NCBI RefSeq assembly: GCF_009600315.1 | Contig: NZ_WIWC01000037.1 | Location: 1 to 51,885, forward strand | Length of the DNA: 51,885 nucleotides | Reading direction: 5' to 3' | Source: Pseudomonas helleri | Lineage (GTDB): Bacteria > Pseudomonadota > Gammaproteobacteria > Pseudomonadales > Pseudomonadaceae | Part shown: positions 44,401 to 51,811 of the stretch, one piece after another | How positions within the stretch are numbered: the stretch's first letter is position 1 | How the letters are laid out: each line of letters opens with the position of its first letter | Position numbers and translations under genes: made by a program | The notes under the pieces: model-generated | Database searches by the model: none | What the model saw: the letters and a program-made list of their open reading frames with translations, nothing else | What the model was told of the DNA's origin: nothing

Positions 44401-44907
44401 TCGGTCAATATCTCGGCGCGGCAGTTTTCCGATGGGCAACTGGGAACACGCATCGCCAACATCCTCAAGCTGACGGGCTTGCCTCCGGCCTGTCTGGAGC
44501 TGGAACTGACCGAAAGCATCCTGATGCGTGAAGTCAGCGAAGCCCTGCACATTCTGGCCAGCCTCAAAAACCTCGGCCTGAGTATTGCTGTCGATGACTT
44601 CGGCACGGGTTACTCGTCGCTCAACTACCTCAAACAGTTCCCCATCGACGTGTTGAAAATTGACCGCACCTTCGTCGATGGGCTGCCGCTGGGCGAGCAG
44701 GATGCGCAAATTGCCCGGGCCATAATTGCGATGGCCCACAGCCTGAACCTGTCGGTGATCGCCGAGGGCGTCGAGACCCATGAACAACTGAATTTTTTGC
44801 GTGAGCACGGTTGCGATGAGGTGCAGGGTTATCTATTTGGCCGACCGGTGCCTGCCGAGCAGTTAGCCTTGCAACTAAAGGCAGCCAGCTGCGAGCTGAC
44901 CGCGTGA
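41461..44907 (+). CDS. morA: MorA-type membrane PAS-GGDEF-EAL protein (c-di-GMP regulator)
   Basis: A 1148-residue bifunctional c-di-GMP enzyme candidate. Membrane helices at about 30-48 and 267-287 enclose a periplasmic sensing region. Two or three PAS-like segments follow (about 300-705). The GGDEF site is intact at 792-796. The EAL domain starts at EAL 924-926 and keeps ELTESILM, DDFGTGYSSL, KIDRTFV and AEGVET, so synthase and phosphodiesterase sites both look complete. The position between ettA and glyA matches PA4601 morA. P. aeruginosa MorA is longer, as I recall. The only upstream start is TTG at 41461, with AGGA seven bases before it. Confidence 0.9.
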   Translation: MPNVNASTSTRAPNPGQRTGTPVRGTLKGALATLVLLLLGLLFWLLIEQFQETLQQERLWSINYSADLADNISLNMALRAEIALNQLPQYEQPTTPRQQQALVNRLRQSLPSLHSLAWLTPGGEVLIDSTGISPDAAFLADWIKYRQPNHRTDGYYYASNRDASLAYLLLSQPSGPTKGYWLLRMTPDLLQNLTRQSAAANRPQWLIENMQTGRVLSHSDKSVRPGSAMTLADKEETVLLTPLSHSDWQLRGLFNEQKTLEALLPGLIGKCLLGLLFSLLPIVALMNMRRRQRQLHEGRRRYHDIFEGTGVALCVLDLASLPGFLEREKLNSTDALARWLIANPAHYPSLFEQLRITEVNQVAMHLLQVESEEGAWLKLINGCPKNTAAIGYRLIEAVITHQHQLELEIKLSDAKGEDQHLWLVVRVPETEQDYHAVILSITDITSRKLIELSLQERERFWSEVVRTVPDHLYVQDVNSQMMIFSNHHLGYSLGYNDVELHQMGAYFWEILLHPEDAERYEQRRILQRANAYSQLLQCQLRFRHRTGMWRRFDIREQALTRNARDQVTRIIGVAKDITDQVEASESLRMAATVFEHSTSAILITDPDGFIVQANEAFSRVSGYAVSQVLDQLPTMLTVDEEQQAHLRYIFKQLSQHRSWEGEVWLKRRNSEHYPAWVGITAVLDDEGDLASYVCFFSDISERKASEQRIHRLAYYDALTHLPNRTLFQDRLHTALQQAERHKSWVVLMFLDLDRFKPINDSLGHAAGDRMLKAMAIRLLACVGDDDTVARMGGDEFTLLLEPRDTRELALNRAVHVAEQILASLVKPFVLESREFFVTASIGIALSPQDGKELSQLMKNADTAMYHAKERGKNNFQFYQADMNASALERLELESDLRHALDLQEFILYYQPQFSGDGKRLTGVEALLRWNHPRRGLVPPGDFIPVLEELGLVVEVGDWVLTEACRQLKHWHQTKVRVPKVSVNISARQFSDGQLGTRIANILKLTGLPPACLELELTESILMREVSEALHILASLKNLGLSIAVDDFGTGYSSLNYLKQFPIDVLKIDRTFVDGLPLGEQDAQIARAIIAMAHSLNLSVIAEGVETHEQLNFLREHGCDEVQGYLFGRPVPAEQLALQLKAASCELTA

Positions 44908-45006
44908 AGTTGGCAGCTCGTCACCATGAATCGCATTCATATGCCAGAAAAAACCCATTGAGTTAGAATGCCCTCCTTTTCTGCCCCCCGATCCTTGAGG
45001 ACCGCC

Positions 45007-46260
45007 ATGTTCAGCCGTGATTTGACACTTGCCAAGTTCGACGCCGACCTTTTTGCCGCCATGGAGCAAGAAGCTCAGCGTCAGGAAGAACATATTGAGC
45101 TCATCGCCTCGGAAAACTACACCAGCCCTGCGGTCATGGAAGCTCAAGGCTCGGTACTGACCAACAAGTACGCCGAAGGTTATCCGGGCAAGCGTTACTA
45201 CGGCGGCTGCGAATACGTCGACGTGGTTGAGCAACTGGCCATCGACCGCGCCAAGGAACTGTTCGGCGCCGATTACGCCAACGTTCAACCGCACGCCGGT
45301 TCTCAAGCCAACAGCGCTGTTTACCTGGCGCTGCTGTCGGCAGGCGACACCATTCTGGGCATGAGCCTGGCTCACGGCGGTCACTTGACCCACGGCGCCA
45401 GCGTTTCGTCTTCGGGCAAGCTGTACAACGCCATTCAGTACGGCATCGACGCCAACGGCCTGATCGACTACGACGAAGTCGAGCGTCTGGCTGTTGAGCA
45501 CAAGCCAAAAATGATCGTGGCCGGTTTCTCTGCCTACTCGCAGATTCTGGACTTCCCGCGCTTCCGCGCCATCGCCGACAAAGTAGGCGCTTACCTGTTC
45601 GTCGACATGGCTCACGTAGCTGGTCTTGTCGCCGCGGGCGTTTACCCGAACCCTGTGCCGTTTGCAGACGTGGTCACCACCACGACTCACAAAACCCTGC
45701 GCGGTCCACGTGGTGGCCTGATCCTGGCCAAAGCCAACCCTGAAATAGAGAAAAAGCTGAACTCGGCTGTTTTCCCGGGTTCGCAAGGCGGCCCACTGGA
45801 GCACGTGATTGCGGGCAAGGCAGTTTGCTTCAAAGAAGCCCTGCAACCTGAGTTCAAGGTTTACCAGCAGCAAGTGGTGAAAAACGCTCAAGCCATGGCA
45901 TCGGTATTTATCGAGCGCGGTTTTGACGTGGTATCGGGCGGCACTGAAAACCACCTGTTCCTGCTGTCGCTGATCAAGCAAGACATCTCCGGCAAAGACG
46001 CTGACGCCGCACTGGGCAAAGCATTTATCACCGTGAATAAAAACTCCGTGCCGAACGATCCACGCTCCCCGTTCGTAACCTCGGGCCTGCGTTTCGGTAC
46101 TCCGGCAGTCACCACTCGCGGCTTCAAAGTTGAAGAGTGCCGTGAACTGGCGGGCTGGATCTGCGACATCCTCGACGACATTAATAACGAAGCCGTGATT
46201 GATGCTGTTCGCGAAAAAGTAAAAGCCATCTGCGCCAAGCTGCCGGTTTACGGCAACTAA
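45007..46260 (+). CDS. glyA: serine hydroxymethyltransferase
   Basis: PLP enzyme converting serine and tetrahydrofolate to glycine and 5,10-methylene-THF. The 417-residue protein has Schiff-base Lys229 in TTTTHKTLRGPRGG and the N-terminal ELIASENYTS motif. The ATG at 45007 with GAGG upstream is preferred to an in-frame ATG at 44968. The PAO1 counterpart adjacent to morA is glyA3. Confidence 0.96.
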   Translation: MFSRDLTLAKFDADLFAAMEQEAQRQEEHIELIASENYTSPAVMEAQGSVLTNKYAEGYPGKRYYGGCEYVDVVEQLAIDRAKELFGADYANVQPHAGSQANSAVYLALLSAGDTILGMSLAHGGHLTHGASVSSSGKLYNAIQYGIDANGLIDYDEVERLAVEHKPKMIVAGFSAYSQILDFPRFRAIADKVGAYLFVDMAHVAGLVAAGVYPNPVPFADVVTTTTHKTLRGPRGGLILAKANPEIEKKLNSAVFPGSQGGPLEHVIAGKAVCFKEALQPEFKVYQQQVVKNAQAMASVFIERGFDVVSGGTENHLFLLSLIKQDISGKDADAALGKAFITVNKNSVPNDPRSPFVTSGLRFGTPAVTTRGFKVEECRELAGWICDILDDINNEAVIDAVREKVKAICAKLPVYGN

Positions 46261-46274
46261 GTGTAAATCGCTGA

Positions 46275-46308
46275 ACAAAAAGCCCGGCTCTTGAGCCGGG
46301 CTTTTTTG
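46275..46308 (+). terminator. bidirectional terminator between glyA and rlmG
   Basis: AAAAAGCCCGGCTC-TTGA-GCCGGGCTTTTTT is symmetrical and serves both convergent genes. Confidence 0.93.
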
Positions 46309-46319
46309 TGCGCGATGGC

Positions 46320-47444
46320 TTACTTGCGGGCTTTGAGAATCACAAACTTGGGCGTGGCCGCCACTTGTTCTACACCGCGAAACAACTTGGCCAGTTTGCT
46401 GTGATAACCCAGATGACGGTTGCCGACAATATACAGAGCACCTCCGACGACCAGCGCTTCACGGGCTTGCTGGAACATGCGCCACGCCAGAAAGTCGCCT
46501 ACCACTTGCTGCTGGTGGAACGGCGGGTTGCACAGCACCACGTCCAGAGAGTTCGGCGCTTGCCCGGCCAAGCCGTCACCGGCCCGCACAATGACCTCAC
46601 GATCACCCAGAATAGCCTGCCAGTTTTCACGGGCGGACTGCACCGCCATAAACGACTCGTCAACCAGCGTGTAGTGAGCCTGAGGATTATTCAGAGCGCT
46701 GGCAATCGCCAACACCCCATTACCGCACCCCACATCAGCAACACGTCCAGCCCCCAGGTTTTTGGGCAGATGGGGCAGAAAAGCGCGAGTGCCGATATCC
46801 AGCCCTTCTCGGCAGAAAACGTTGGCATGGTTGAGCAGCTCAATCGGCGGCTCGTCCAGCTTATAGCGCGATGGGTACGGCGAAACAAACCGCTCTTTAA
46901 CTTCAGGGGTGGCAATCAGCAAGCGGGCTTTTTTGACCGCCAATGACGCTTGCACCGCCCCGATATATCGCTCCAGCAGATCACCTGCAGCGCGCGGCAA
47001 ATGCTTGACCATCGCCCCCGCAATCACCTGAGCGTTCGGCGCCAGTTGGCCTTGCAGACGGATGAGCTGTTCCTCAAGCAGCGCCAGGGTTTTCGGCACG
47101 CGCACCAACACGCAGTCGAAAGGGCCTGTTAGTGGCTCACTGGCAGGGATAATCGTGACCGCATCAAATGCATGACCGTTGAGAACCAGATTCTTCTCCA
47201 GCGCCTGAATGGCGAGAAAAGAGTCGCTGCTGCTGGTGACCTTCATCGTAGCCACCAGGCTGATTGCCAGTGCTCCGAAGCTGTCATTGAGGATCAGTAC
47301 CCGGCTATCAACGGGTAATCCCTGTTCGGCCACATGGTTGAGTAAATATTCATCCGCAGCATCAAAGGCCTGCAACGGCTCATTCTGCTGTTCAGGTTGG
47401 CGGATCAAACGGAGTTGGGCGAACGGGCTTTCGAGCACAGGCAT
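46320..47444 (-). CDS. rlmG: 23S rRNA (guanine-1835-N2)-methyltransferase
   Basis: A 374-residue protein with the RlmG/RsmC two-domain plan: a degenerate N-terminal methyltransferase-like half (about 1-180) and a C-terminal SAM-binding half with DVGCGNGVLAIA near 230 and the N2-methyltransferase motif CNPPFH. Methylates G1835 of 23S rRNA in E. coli. Convergent with glyA. Confidence 0.93.
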   Translation of the reverse strand: MPVLESPFAQLRLIRQPEQQNEPLQAFDAADEYLLNHVAEQGLPVDSRVLILNDSFGALAISLVATMKVTSSSDSFLAIQALEKNLVLNGHAFDAVTIIPASEPLTGPFDCVLVRVPKTLALLEEQLIRLQGQLAPNAQVIAGAMVKHLPRAAGDLLERYIGAVQASLAVKKARLLIATPEVKERFVSPYPSRYKLDEPPIELLNHANVFCREGLDIGTRAFLPHLPKNLGAGRVADVGCGNGVLAIASALNNPQAHYTLVDESFMAVQSARENWQAILGDREVIVRAGDGLAGQAPNSLDVVLCNPPFHQQQVVGDFLAWRMFQQAREALVVGGALYIVGNRHLGYHSKLAKLFRGVEQVAATPKFVILKARK

Positions 47445-47612
47445 TTATACAAACTCTGGGGCATCGATACCCATGAAATCGCCTTGGGGCGGTTTGACAG
47501 GCTATCGAGACCGGTGGGTTTTACAGATGCCGCTGATTTTACTTTTTTTTAAGGCTAATTGCCTGATGCGATTGAGCGCGCTGACGAGGTAACAGCTCTA
47601 AAGCGCGCTGAA

Positions 47613-48212
47613 CTAAATAAAACCGCGTTGAGTAGCGAGTACTACCGCGGAAGTCTTATTGCTGGTACCCAGTTTTCTGATCGCACTGCTGATATGAAAA
47701 TTCACCGTTCGTGTGGTCAGCCCCAGAATCATGCCGACATCCGAAGCGGTTTTGCCTTGAGCTGTCCACCTCAACACCTCTGCCTCACGCAGGGACAAAG
47801 GCTCAAGAAGAGCGTGAGGCTTTTGTTCGGATGAAAGCTGGGCGAACACAGCGCTATGTAATTGATTGCACAACCACAACACATCGGCTGCTTTTTCATG
47901 AAATTCATCTTTCGTAATAATCGGTTTACTTCTGGCCATGCTCAGAATACTGGTCCTGCCCTGAGTGTCATGCACCGCTTGTGACCAGCCATAGTTCAGC
48001 CCGTGAGCCCGAGTTTTTTTCCAGAGTTCGGGGATGCCCCGAAAAACGGACTCACTCCAAATAAGTGGATCAATGGAACGCTGGCAATGACTGACTAATG
48101 GATTTTTAAGAGAGGCTTCAAGCCTTTTATAATACTCAGCAAGTTCATTCGGATAGTTAGTAATATTTTTTACACTCATATGAGTGTCTTTTGGGTGAGC
48201 AGTGAAGCGCAA
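47613..48212 (-). pseudogene. LuxR-type (AHL-binding) solo regulator, N-terminus apparently eroded
   Basis: The frame encodes most of an autoinducer-binding domain (NYP near the start, DPLIWSESVFRGIPELW, GWSQ, LARS) and an intact LuxR HTH (LREAEVLRWTAQGKTASDVGMILG, TVNFH). The first usable starts are TTG at 48212 and ATG at 48179. The same frame continues upstream as GFEYFYLRF, the usual LuxR GFEYF region, but no start precedes it and TGA stops the frame at 48243-48245. Further upstream it reads QAESE, LI and IHS between stops at 48258-48260 and 48267-48269. About 60 N-terminal residues are therefore missing or broken. No luxI gene is nearby. A shortened protein could still be made. DNA is AT-rich. 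Confidence 0.72.
48172..48187. promoter_or_regulatory. 16-bp perfect palindrome over the LuxR start
   Basis: ACACTCATATGAGTGT is fully self-complementary and contains the candidate ATG (48177-48179). It could be an operator for autoregulation or chance; it is not a standard lux box, which is about 20 bp with CTG...CAG. Confidence 0.35.
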
Positions 48213-48325
48213 GTAGAAATACTCAAACCCATAACACTGAATTCATGGTGAGTGTATTCATATAAGCTATTCGGATTCAGCTTGATAACATATTGTTTTT
48301 CATCGGGTATGCACTTAATGCTCAT

Positions 48326-48680
48326 GAGATAGACCGCACCAATGAGAATGACGAATACGGAATTTAGAGTAGGGTACTAGTAGAATCACTGTAGGAAATT
48401 ACACCACCCCGCACAAAAAAATAAACTTTTTTGATGAGCGGATCGACATATTAAAAAGTACTTAAAAGAGCGCCCGTTAGTTAGATATATGGCGTCAATT
48501 TTTTGCTTTGCGAAAAAACAAATAGGGCGAATACTCTATTTTTAGTTGAGAGCTACAACTATATAACTCGTTGCATAGTTAGAAGCGGCACGTCAGAACG
48601 CCTTAAGCCACCACTCATTGCAGGTGTTCTCACGAGCAGGTTTGCGCGACACTAGCGCCTCAGCCAACACGGAGCGCCCC
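48326..48680. other. AT-rich non-coding stretch upstream of fprB
   Basis: No convincing gene. It contains many T and A runs and a weak TTTTTTGC-TTT-GCGAAAAAA hairpin around 48499-48518. It separates the eroded LuxR gene from fprB and may hold the fprB promoter. It looks like relic or acquired sequence compared with its GC-rich neighbours. Confidence 0.5.
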
Positions 48681-49457
48681 ATGACCGACAGTGCAGACAA
48701 GTTCACACGCCAGACGCTGCTTGAGGTAAACCCTCTGACACCCAGCCTGTTTACGCTGCGCACCACTCGCGACAGAGGGTTTCGTTTCCGCGCCGGGCAA
48801 TTCACCAAGCTGGGCGTTACCAAAGCCGATGGAAGCACCGTATGGCGAGCGTATTCGGTTGTCTCATCACCTTACGACGAGTTTCTGGAGTTCTTTTCCA
48901 TCGTGGTGCCAGGAGGGGAATTCACCAGTGAGCTGAGCCGGCTCAAGGTCGGTGACACACTAATGGTTGAGCGACAGGCGTATGGCTATCTAACGCTGGA
49001 CCGATTTATTGACGGTCGTGACTTGTGGTTACTGGCCACGGGCACGGGAGTGGCACCTTTCCTGTCGATCCTTCAGGACTTTGAGGTCTGGGAGAAATTT
49101 GAACGGATCGTGCTGGTCTATAGTGCTCGCGAAGCACGCGAACTGGCCTATCAGGACCTGATAGCTGATTTGGCCCAACGCGAATACCTTGCTGAACACG
49201 TGCACAAATTGACCTATATCCCGATAGTGACTCGCGAACACGTGCCGGGGGCACTCAATGGCCGCATCACCACATTGATTGAGAGTGGTGAGTTAGAACG
49301 TGCTGCTGGCGTTGAACTAAGCCCTGAACATTCCAGGGTTATGCTGTGCGGCAATCCGCAAATGATTGACGACACGCGCAAACTTCTTAAAGAGCGCAAT
49401 TTGCAACTTAGCCTGACGCGCCGCCCCGGTCAGGTGGCCGTTGAAAACTACTGGTGA
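48681..49457 (+). CDS. fprB: ferredoxin-NADP+ reductase (FprB-like)
   Basis: A 258-residue FAD/NADP flavoenzyme of the bacterial Fpr class that passes electrons between NADPH and ferredoxin/flavodoxin. The FAD motif RAYS lies at 56-59, the NADP-binding GTGVAPFLS near 114-122, and CGNP near 228. It ends in Trp (VENYW), as in subclass I bacterial FNRs, in contrast to the FprA enzyme ending in Lys. The neighbours mscL and katB match PA4615-PA4613, so it is the FprB counterpart. GGAG lies upstream of the ATG. Confidence 0.92.
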   Translation: MTDSADKFTRQTLLEVNPLTPSLFTLRTTRDRGFRFRAGQFTKLGVTKADGSTVWRAYSVVSSPYDEFLEFFSIVVPGGEFTSELSRLKVGDTLMVERQAYGYLTLDRFIDGRDLWLLATGTGVAPFLSILQDFEVWEKFERIVLVYSAREARELAYQDLIADLAQREYLAEHVHKLTYIPIVTREHVPGALNGRITTLIESGELERAAGVELSPEHSRVMLCGNPQMIDDTRKLLKERNLQLSLTRRPGQVAVENYW

Positions 49458-49469
49458 TTCAGGCCCTAT

Positions 49470-49500
49470 AAACAACGGCGCCTTAAGGCGCCGCTGTTTA
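49470..49500. terminator. bidirectional terminator between fprB and mscL
   Basis: AACAACGGCGCC-TTAA-GGCGCCGCTGTTT, a strong near-symmetric stem, lies between the convergent genes. The T tracts are short but T-rich on both sides. Confidence 0.75.
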
Positions 49501-49510
49501 AACAAACCGT

Positions 49511-49924
49511 TTAAGGCTTGGTGTTCTGTACTTTGAGCAAGTCACGAATCTCACCCAGCAGTTCTTCTTCTTTGGAAGGCAACGGTGGCGCACTTGGAGC
49601 CACTGCTTCTTCACGTTTAAGTCGGTTGATTGCCTTTACACCCATAAAGATGGCGAAGGCCACGATAATAAAATCAATAACACTCTGGATAAACTTGCCA
49701 TAGGCCAACACCACGGCAGGCGCATCCCCCGCTGCAGCTTTGAGGGTAATGGCCAGATCCGTGAAATCCACCCCGCCGATCAACAACCCCAAGGGCGGCA
49801 TGATCACATCGCCTACAAAGGAGGAAACGATCTTGCCGAACGCTGCGCCGATGATGATACCAACGGCCATATCGACCACGTTACCTTTGACCGCGAAGGC
49901 CTTGAACTCACTTATCACGCCCAT
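49511..49924 (-). CDS. mscL: large-conductance mechanosensitive channel
   Basis: A 137-residue inner-membrane channel that opens on hypo-osmotic shock. An N-terminal amphipathic helix (ISEFKAFAVKGNVVDMAVG), two membrane helices (about 15-45 and 75-98) and a C-terminal helix bundle (KEEELLGEIRDLLK) are all present. The length is normal. Confidence 0.97.
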   Translation of the reverse strand: MGVISEFKAFAVKGNVVDMAVGIIIGAAFGKIVSSFVGDVIMPPLGLLIGGVDFTDLAITLKAAAGDAPAVVLAYGKFIQSVIDFIIVAFAIFMGVKAINRLKREEAVAPSAPPLPSKEEELLGEIRDLLKVQNTKP

Positions 49925-50048
49925 AGGTTATTCCTTGTTACAGATGAGGTTGAGGGTGAAGTGTAAATCAGCCTGACAGATCTTGCCTGCCAGTCCTCTT
50001 TTATGCTCAGCGATTGACCGACAGAGGGCGCAAAAGTTTAAGAAAAGA

Positions 50049-50073
50049 CGCGCTAAATAACCGTTTACGCGCG
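50049..50073. promoter_or_regulatory. imperfect palindrome upstream of katB
   Basis: CGCGCTAAA-taaccg-TTTACGCGCG (50049-50073) is a near-perfect inverted repeat about 120-145 bases before the katB ATG. It may be an operator. The OxyR spacing pattern (ATAG-N7-CTAT repeats) was not found. Confidence 0.35.
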
Positions 50074-50194
50074 TTAGGGCCAGACCTTTTTTTCAATCGA
50101 GTGTGTGCGACCTTTCTATTTAGAGTTTTCGCTCCAGGCCTCTAGCCTTTGCTCAGCGCCTTGATGCGCAGACAAATAACCAGAGGACTTACGC

Positions 50195-51736
50195 ATGACC
50201 ACCCCCCTAGGCTCAGGACTGCTTTCGCAGGGTCGCCTGCTGTGTGTTTTAAGCGCCAGCCTGCTGTCGGTTTCAGTTAACGCAGCGACCTTGACGCGCG
50301 ACAACGGTGCCGCTGTTGGCGACAACCAGAACTCCCAAACAGCTGGCGCCAACGGCCCTGTGATGCTGCAAGACGTGCAGTTGCTGCAAAAACTGCAACG
50401 CTTCGACCGCGAGCGTATTCCGGAGCGCGTCGTGCATGCGCGCGGCACGGGTGCTCACGGTACGTTTACCGTCACTAACGACCTGAGCGACCTGACCAAA
50501 GCCAAAGTGTTCGCCGCTGGCGTGACCACCCCGGTATTTGTGCGTTTCTCGGCCGTGGTGCACAGCGCTCATTCGCCAGAAACCTTGCGCGACCCACGTG
50601 GGTTTGCCACCAAGTTCTACACCGCTGACGGTAACTGGGACTTGGTAGGCAACAACTTCCCGACGTTCTTTATCCGTGATGCCATCAAGTTCCCGGACAT
50701 GGTTCACGCTTTCAAGCCTGACCCACGCACCAACCTTGATGATGACTCACGCCGTTTTGACTTCTTCTCGCACGTCCCGGAAGCCACCCGCACGCTGACC
50801 GAGCTGTACTCCAACGCGGGTACACCGGCCAGCTATCGCGAAATGGACGGCAACGGTGTACACGCCTACAAATTGGTTAACGCCAAAGGCAATATGCGCT
50901 ATGTGAAATTCCACTGGAAAAGCCTGCAAGGCCTGAACAACCTTGATCCAAAACAAGTGACTCAGGTTCAGGGGCAAGACTACAGCCACATGACCCATGA
51001 TCTGGTCACGCACATCAACAAGGGCGACTTCCCTAAATGGGATCTTTACGTACAAGTGCTCAAACCTGAAGACCTGAAAACTTTCGACTTTGACCCCTTG
51101 GACGCTACTAAAATCTGGCCCAACGTCCCTGAGCGTAAAGTCGGTCAAATGGTGCTGAACCGTAACCCGGCCAACGTTTTCCAGGAAACCGAGCAAGTTG
51201 CAATGGCGCCGGCAAACCTGGTGCCTGGCATCGAGCCGTCTGAAGACCGCCTCCTGCAAGGTCGCGTGTTCTCGTACGCCGACACCCAGATGTACCGTTT
51301 GGGTGCGAACGCCATGCAATTGCCGATCAACGCCCCACGTGTGGCAGTGAACAACGGCAATCAGGACGGTGCGATGAATGCCGGTCACACCACCACGGGT
51401 GTGAACTACCAGCCAAGCCGCTTGATGCCCCGTGAAGAGCCGCAATCTGCCCTTTACAGCCAGATGCCGGTATCAGGCACTACCCAGCAAGCGAAGATCC
51501 AGCGTGAGCAAAACTTCAAGCAAGCGGGTGATTTGTACCGTTCGTATAGCAAGAAAGAGCGCAGTGATTTGATTGAAAGCTTTGGCGGTTCGTTGGCAAC
51601 CACCGATGACGTCAGCAAGCACATCATCCTGTCGTTCCTCTACAAAGCTGACCCTGAGTACGGCACCGGTGTCACCAAAGTCGCAAAAGGGGATCTGGCG
51701 CGGGTTAAAGCGCTGGCTGCCAAGTTAGTGGATTAA
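50195..51736 (+). CDS. katB: secreted heme catalase KatB
   Basis: A 513-residue small-subunit clade catalase that breaks down H2O2. A signal peptide occupies about residues 1-30 (hydrophobic CVLSASLLSVSVNA), so the enzyme is periplasmic like P. aeruginosa KatB. Catalytic His81 (VVHARG), distal Asn154 (GNNFP) and heme-ligand Tyr361 (FSYADTQ) are present. The ATG has AGAGGA upstream. Monocistronic; followed at once by a repeat and an apparent insertion-sequence end, whereas PAO1 has ankB here. Confidence 0.95.
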   Translation: MTTPLGSGLLSQGRLLCVLSASLLSVSVNAATLTRDNGAAVGDNQNSQTAGANGPVMLQDVQLLQKLQRFDRERIPERVVHARGTGAHGTFTVTNDLSDLTKAKVFAAGVTTPVFVRFSAVVHSAHSPETLRDPRGFATKFYTADGNWDLVGNNFPTFFIRDAIKFPDMVHAFKPDPRTNLDDDSRRFDFFSHVPEATRTLTELYSNAGTPASYREMDGNGVHAYKLVNAKGNMRYVKFHWKSLQGLNNLDPKQVTQVQGQDYSHMTHDLVTHINKGDFPKWDLYVQVLKPEDLKTFDFDPLDATKIWPNVPERKVGQMVLNRNPANVFQETEQVAMAPANLVPGIEPSEDRLLQGRVFSYADTQMYRLGANAMQLPINAPRVAVNNGNQDGAMNAGHTTTGVNYQPSRLMPREEPQSALYSQMPVSGTTQQAKIQREQNFKQAGDLYRSYSKKERSDLIESFGGSLATTDDVSKHIILSFLYKADPEYGTGVTKVAKGDLARVKALAAKLVD

Positions 51737-51743
51737 CTTTTTA

Positions 51744-51811
51744 CCCTCACCCCAACCCTCTCCCGCAGGGAGATGGAGCTGATGAGTGTCAGTCCCCTCT
51801 CCCTCCGAGAG
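51744..51811. repeat. CCCTCACCCC-type inverted repeat, copy 3 (truncated)
   Basis: CCCTCACCCCAACCCTCTCC, a partner AGGGAGATGG, spacer, then CCCTCTCCCTCCGAGAG where the right arm stops. It starts eight bases after the katB stop and is broken where the sequence changes at 51812. Confidence 0.82.

Noticed and set aside
47445..47612. luxI or other partner gene next to the LuxR solo
   Set aside because: The gap on either side holds no frame with AHL-synthase features.
49925..50194. OxyR binding site upstream of katB
   Set aside because: Only an isolated CTAT/TTAG pair was seen; the four-part ATAG-N7-CTAT spacing is absent.
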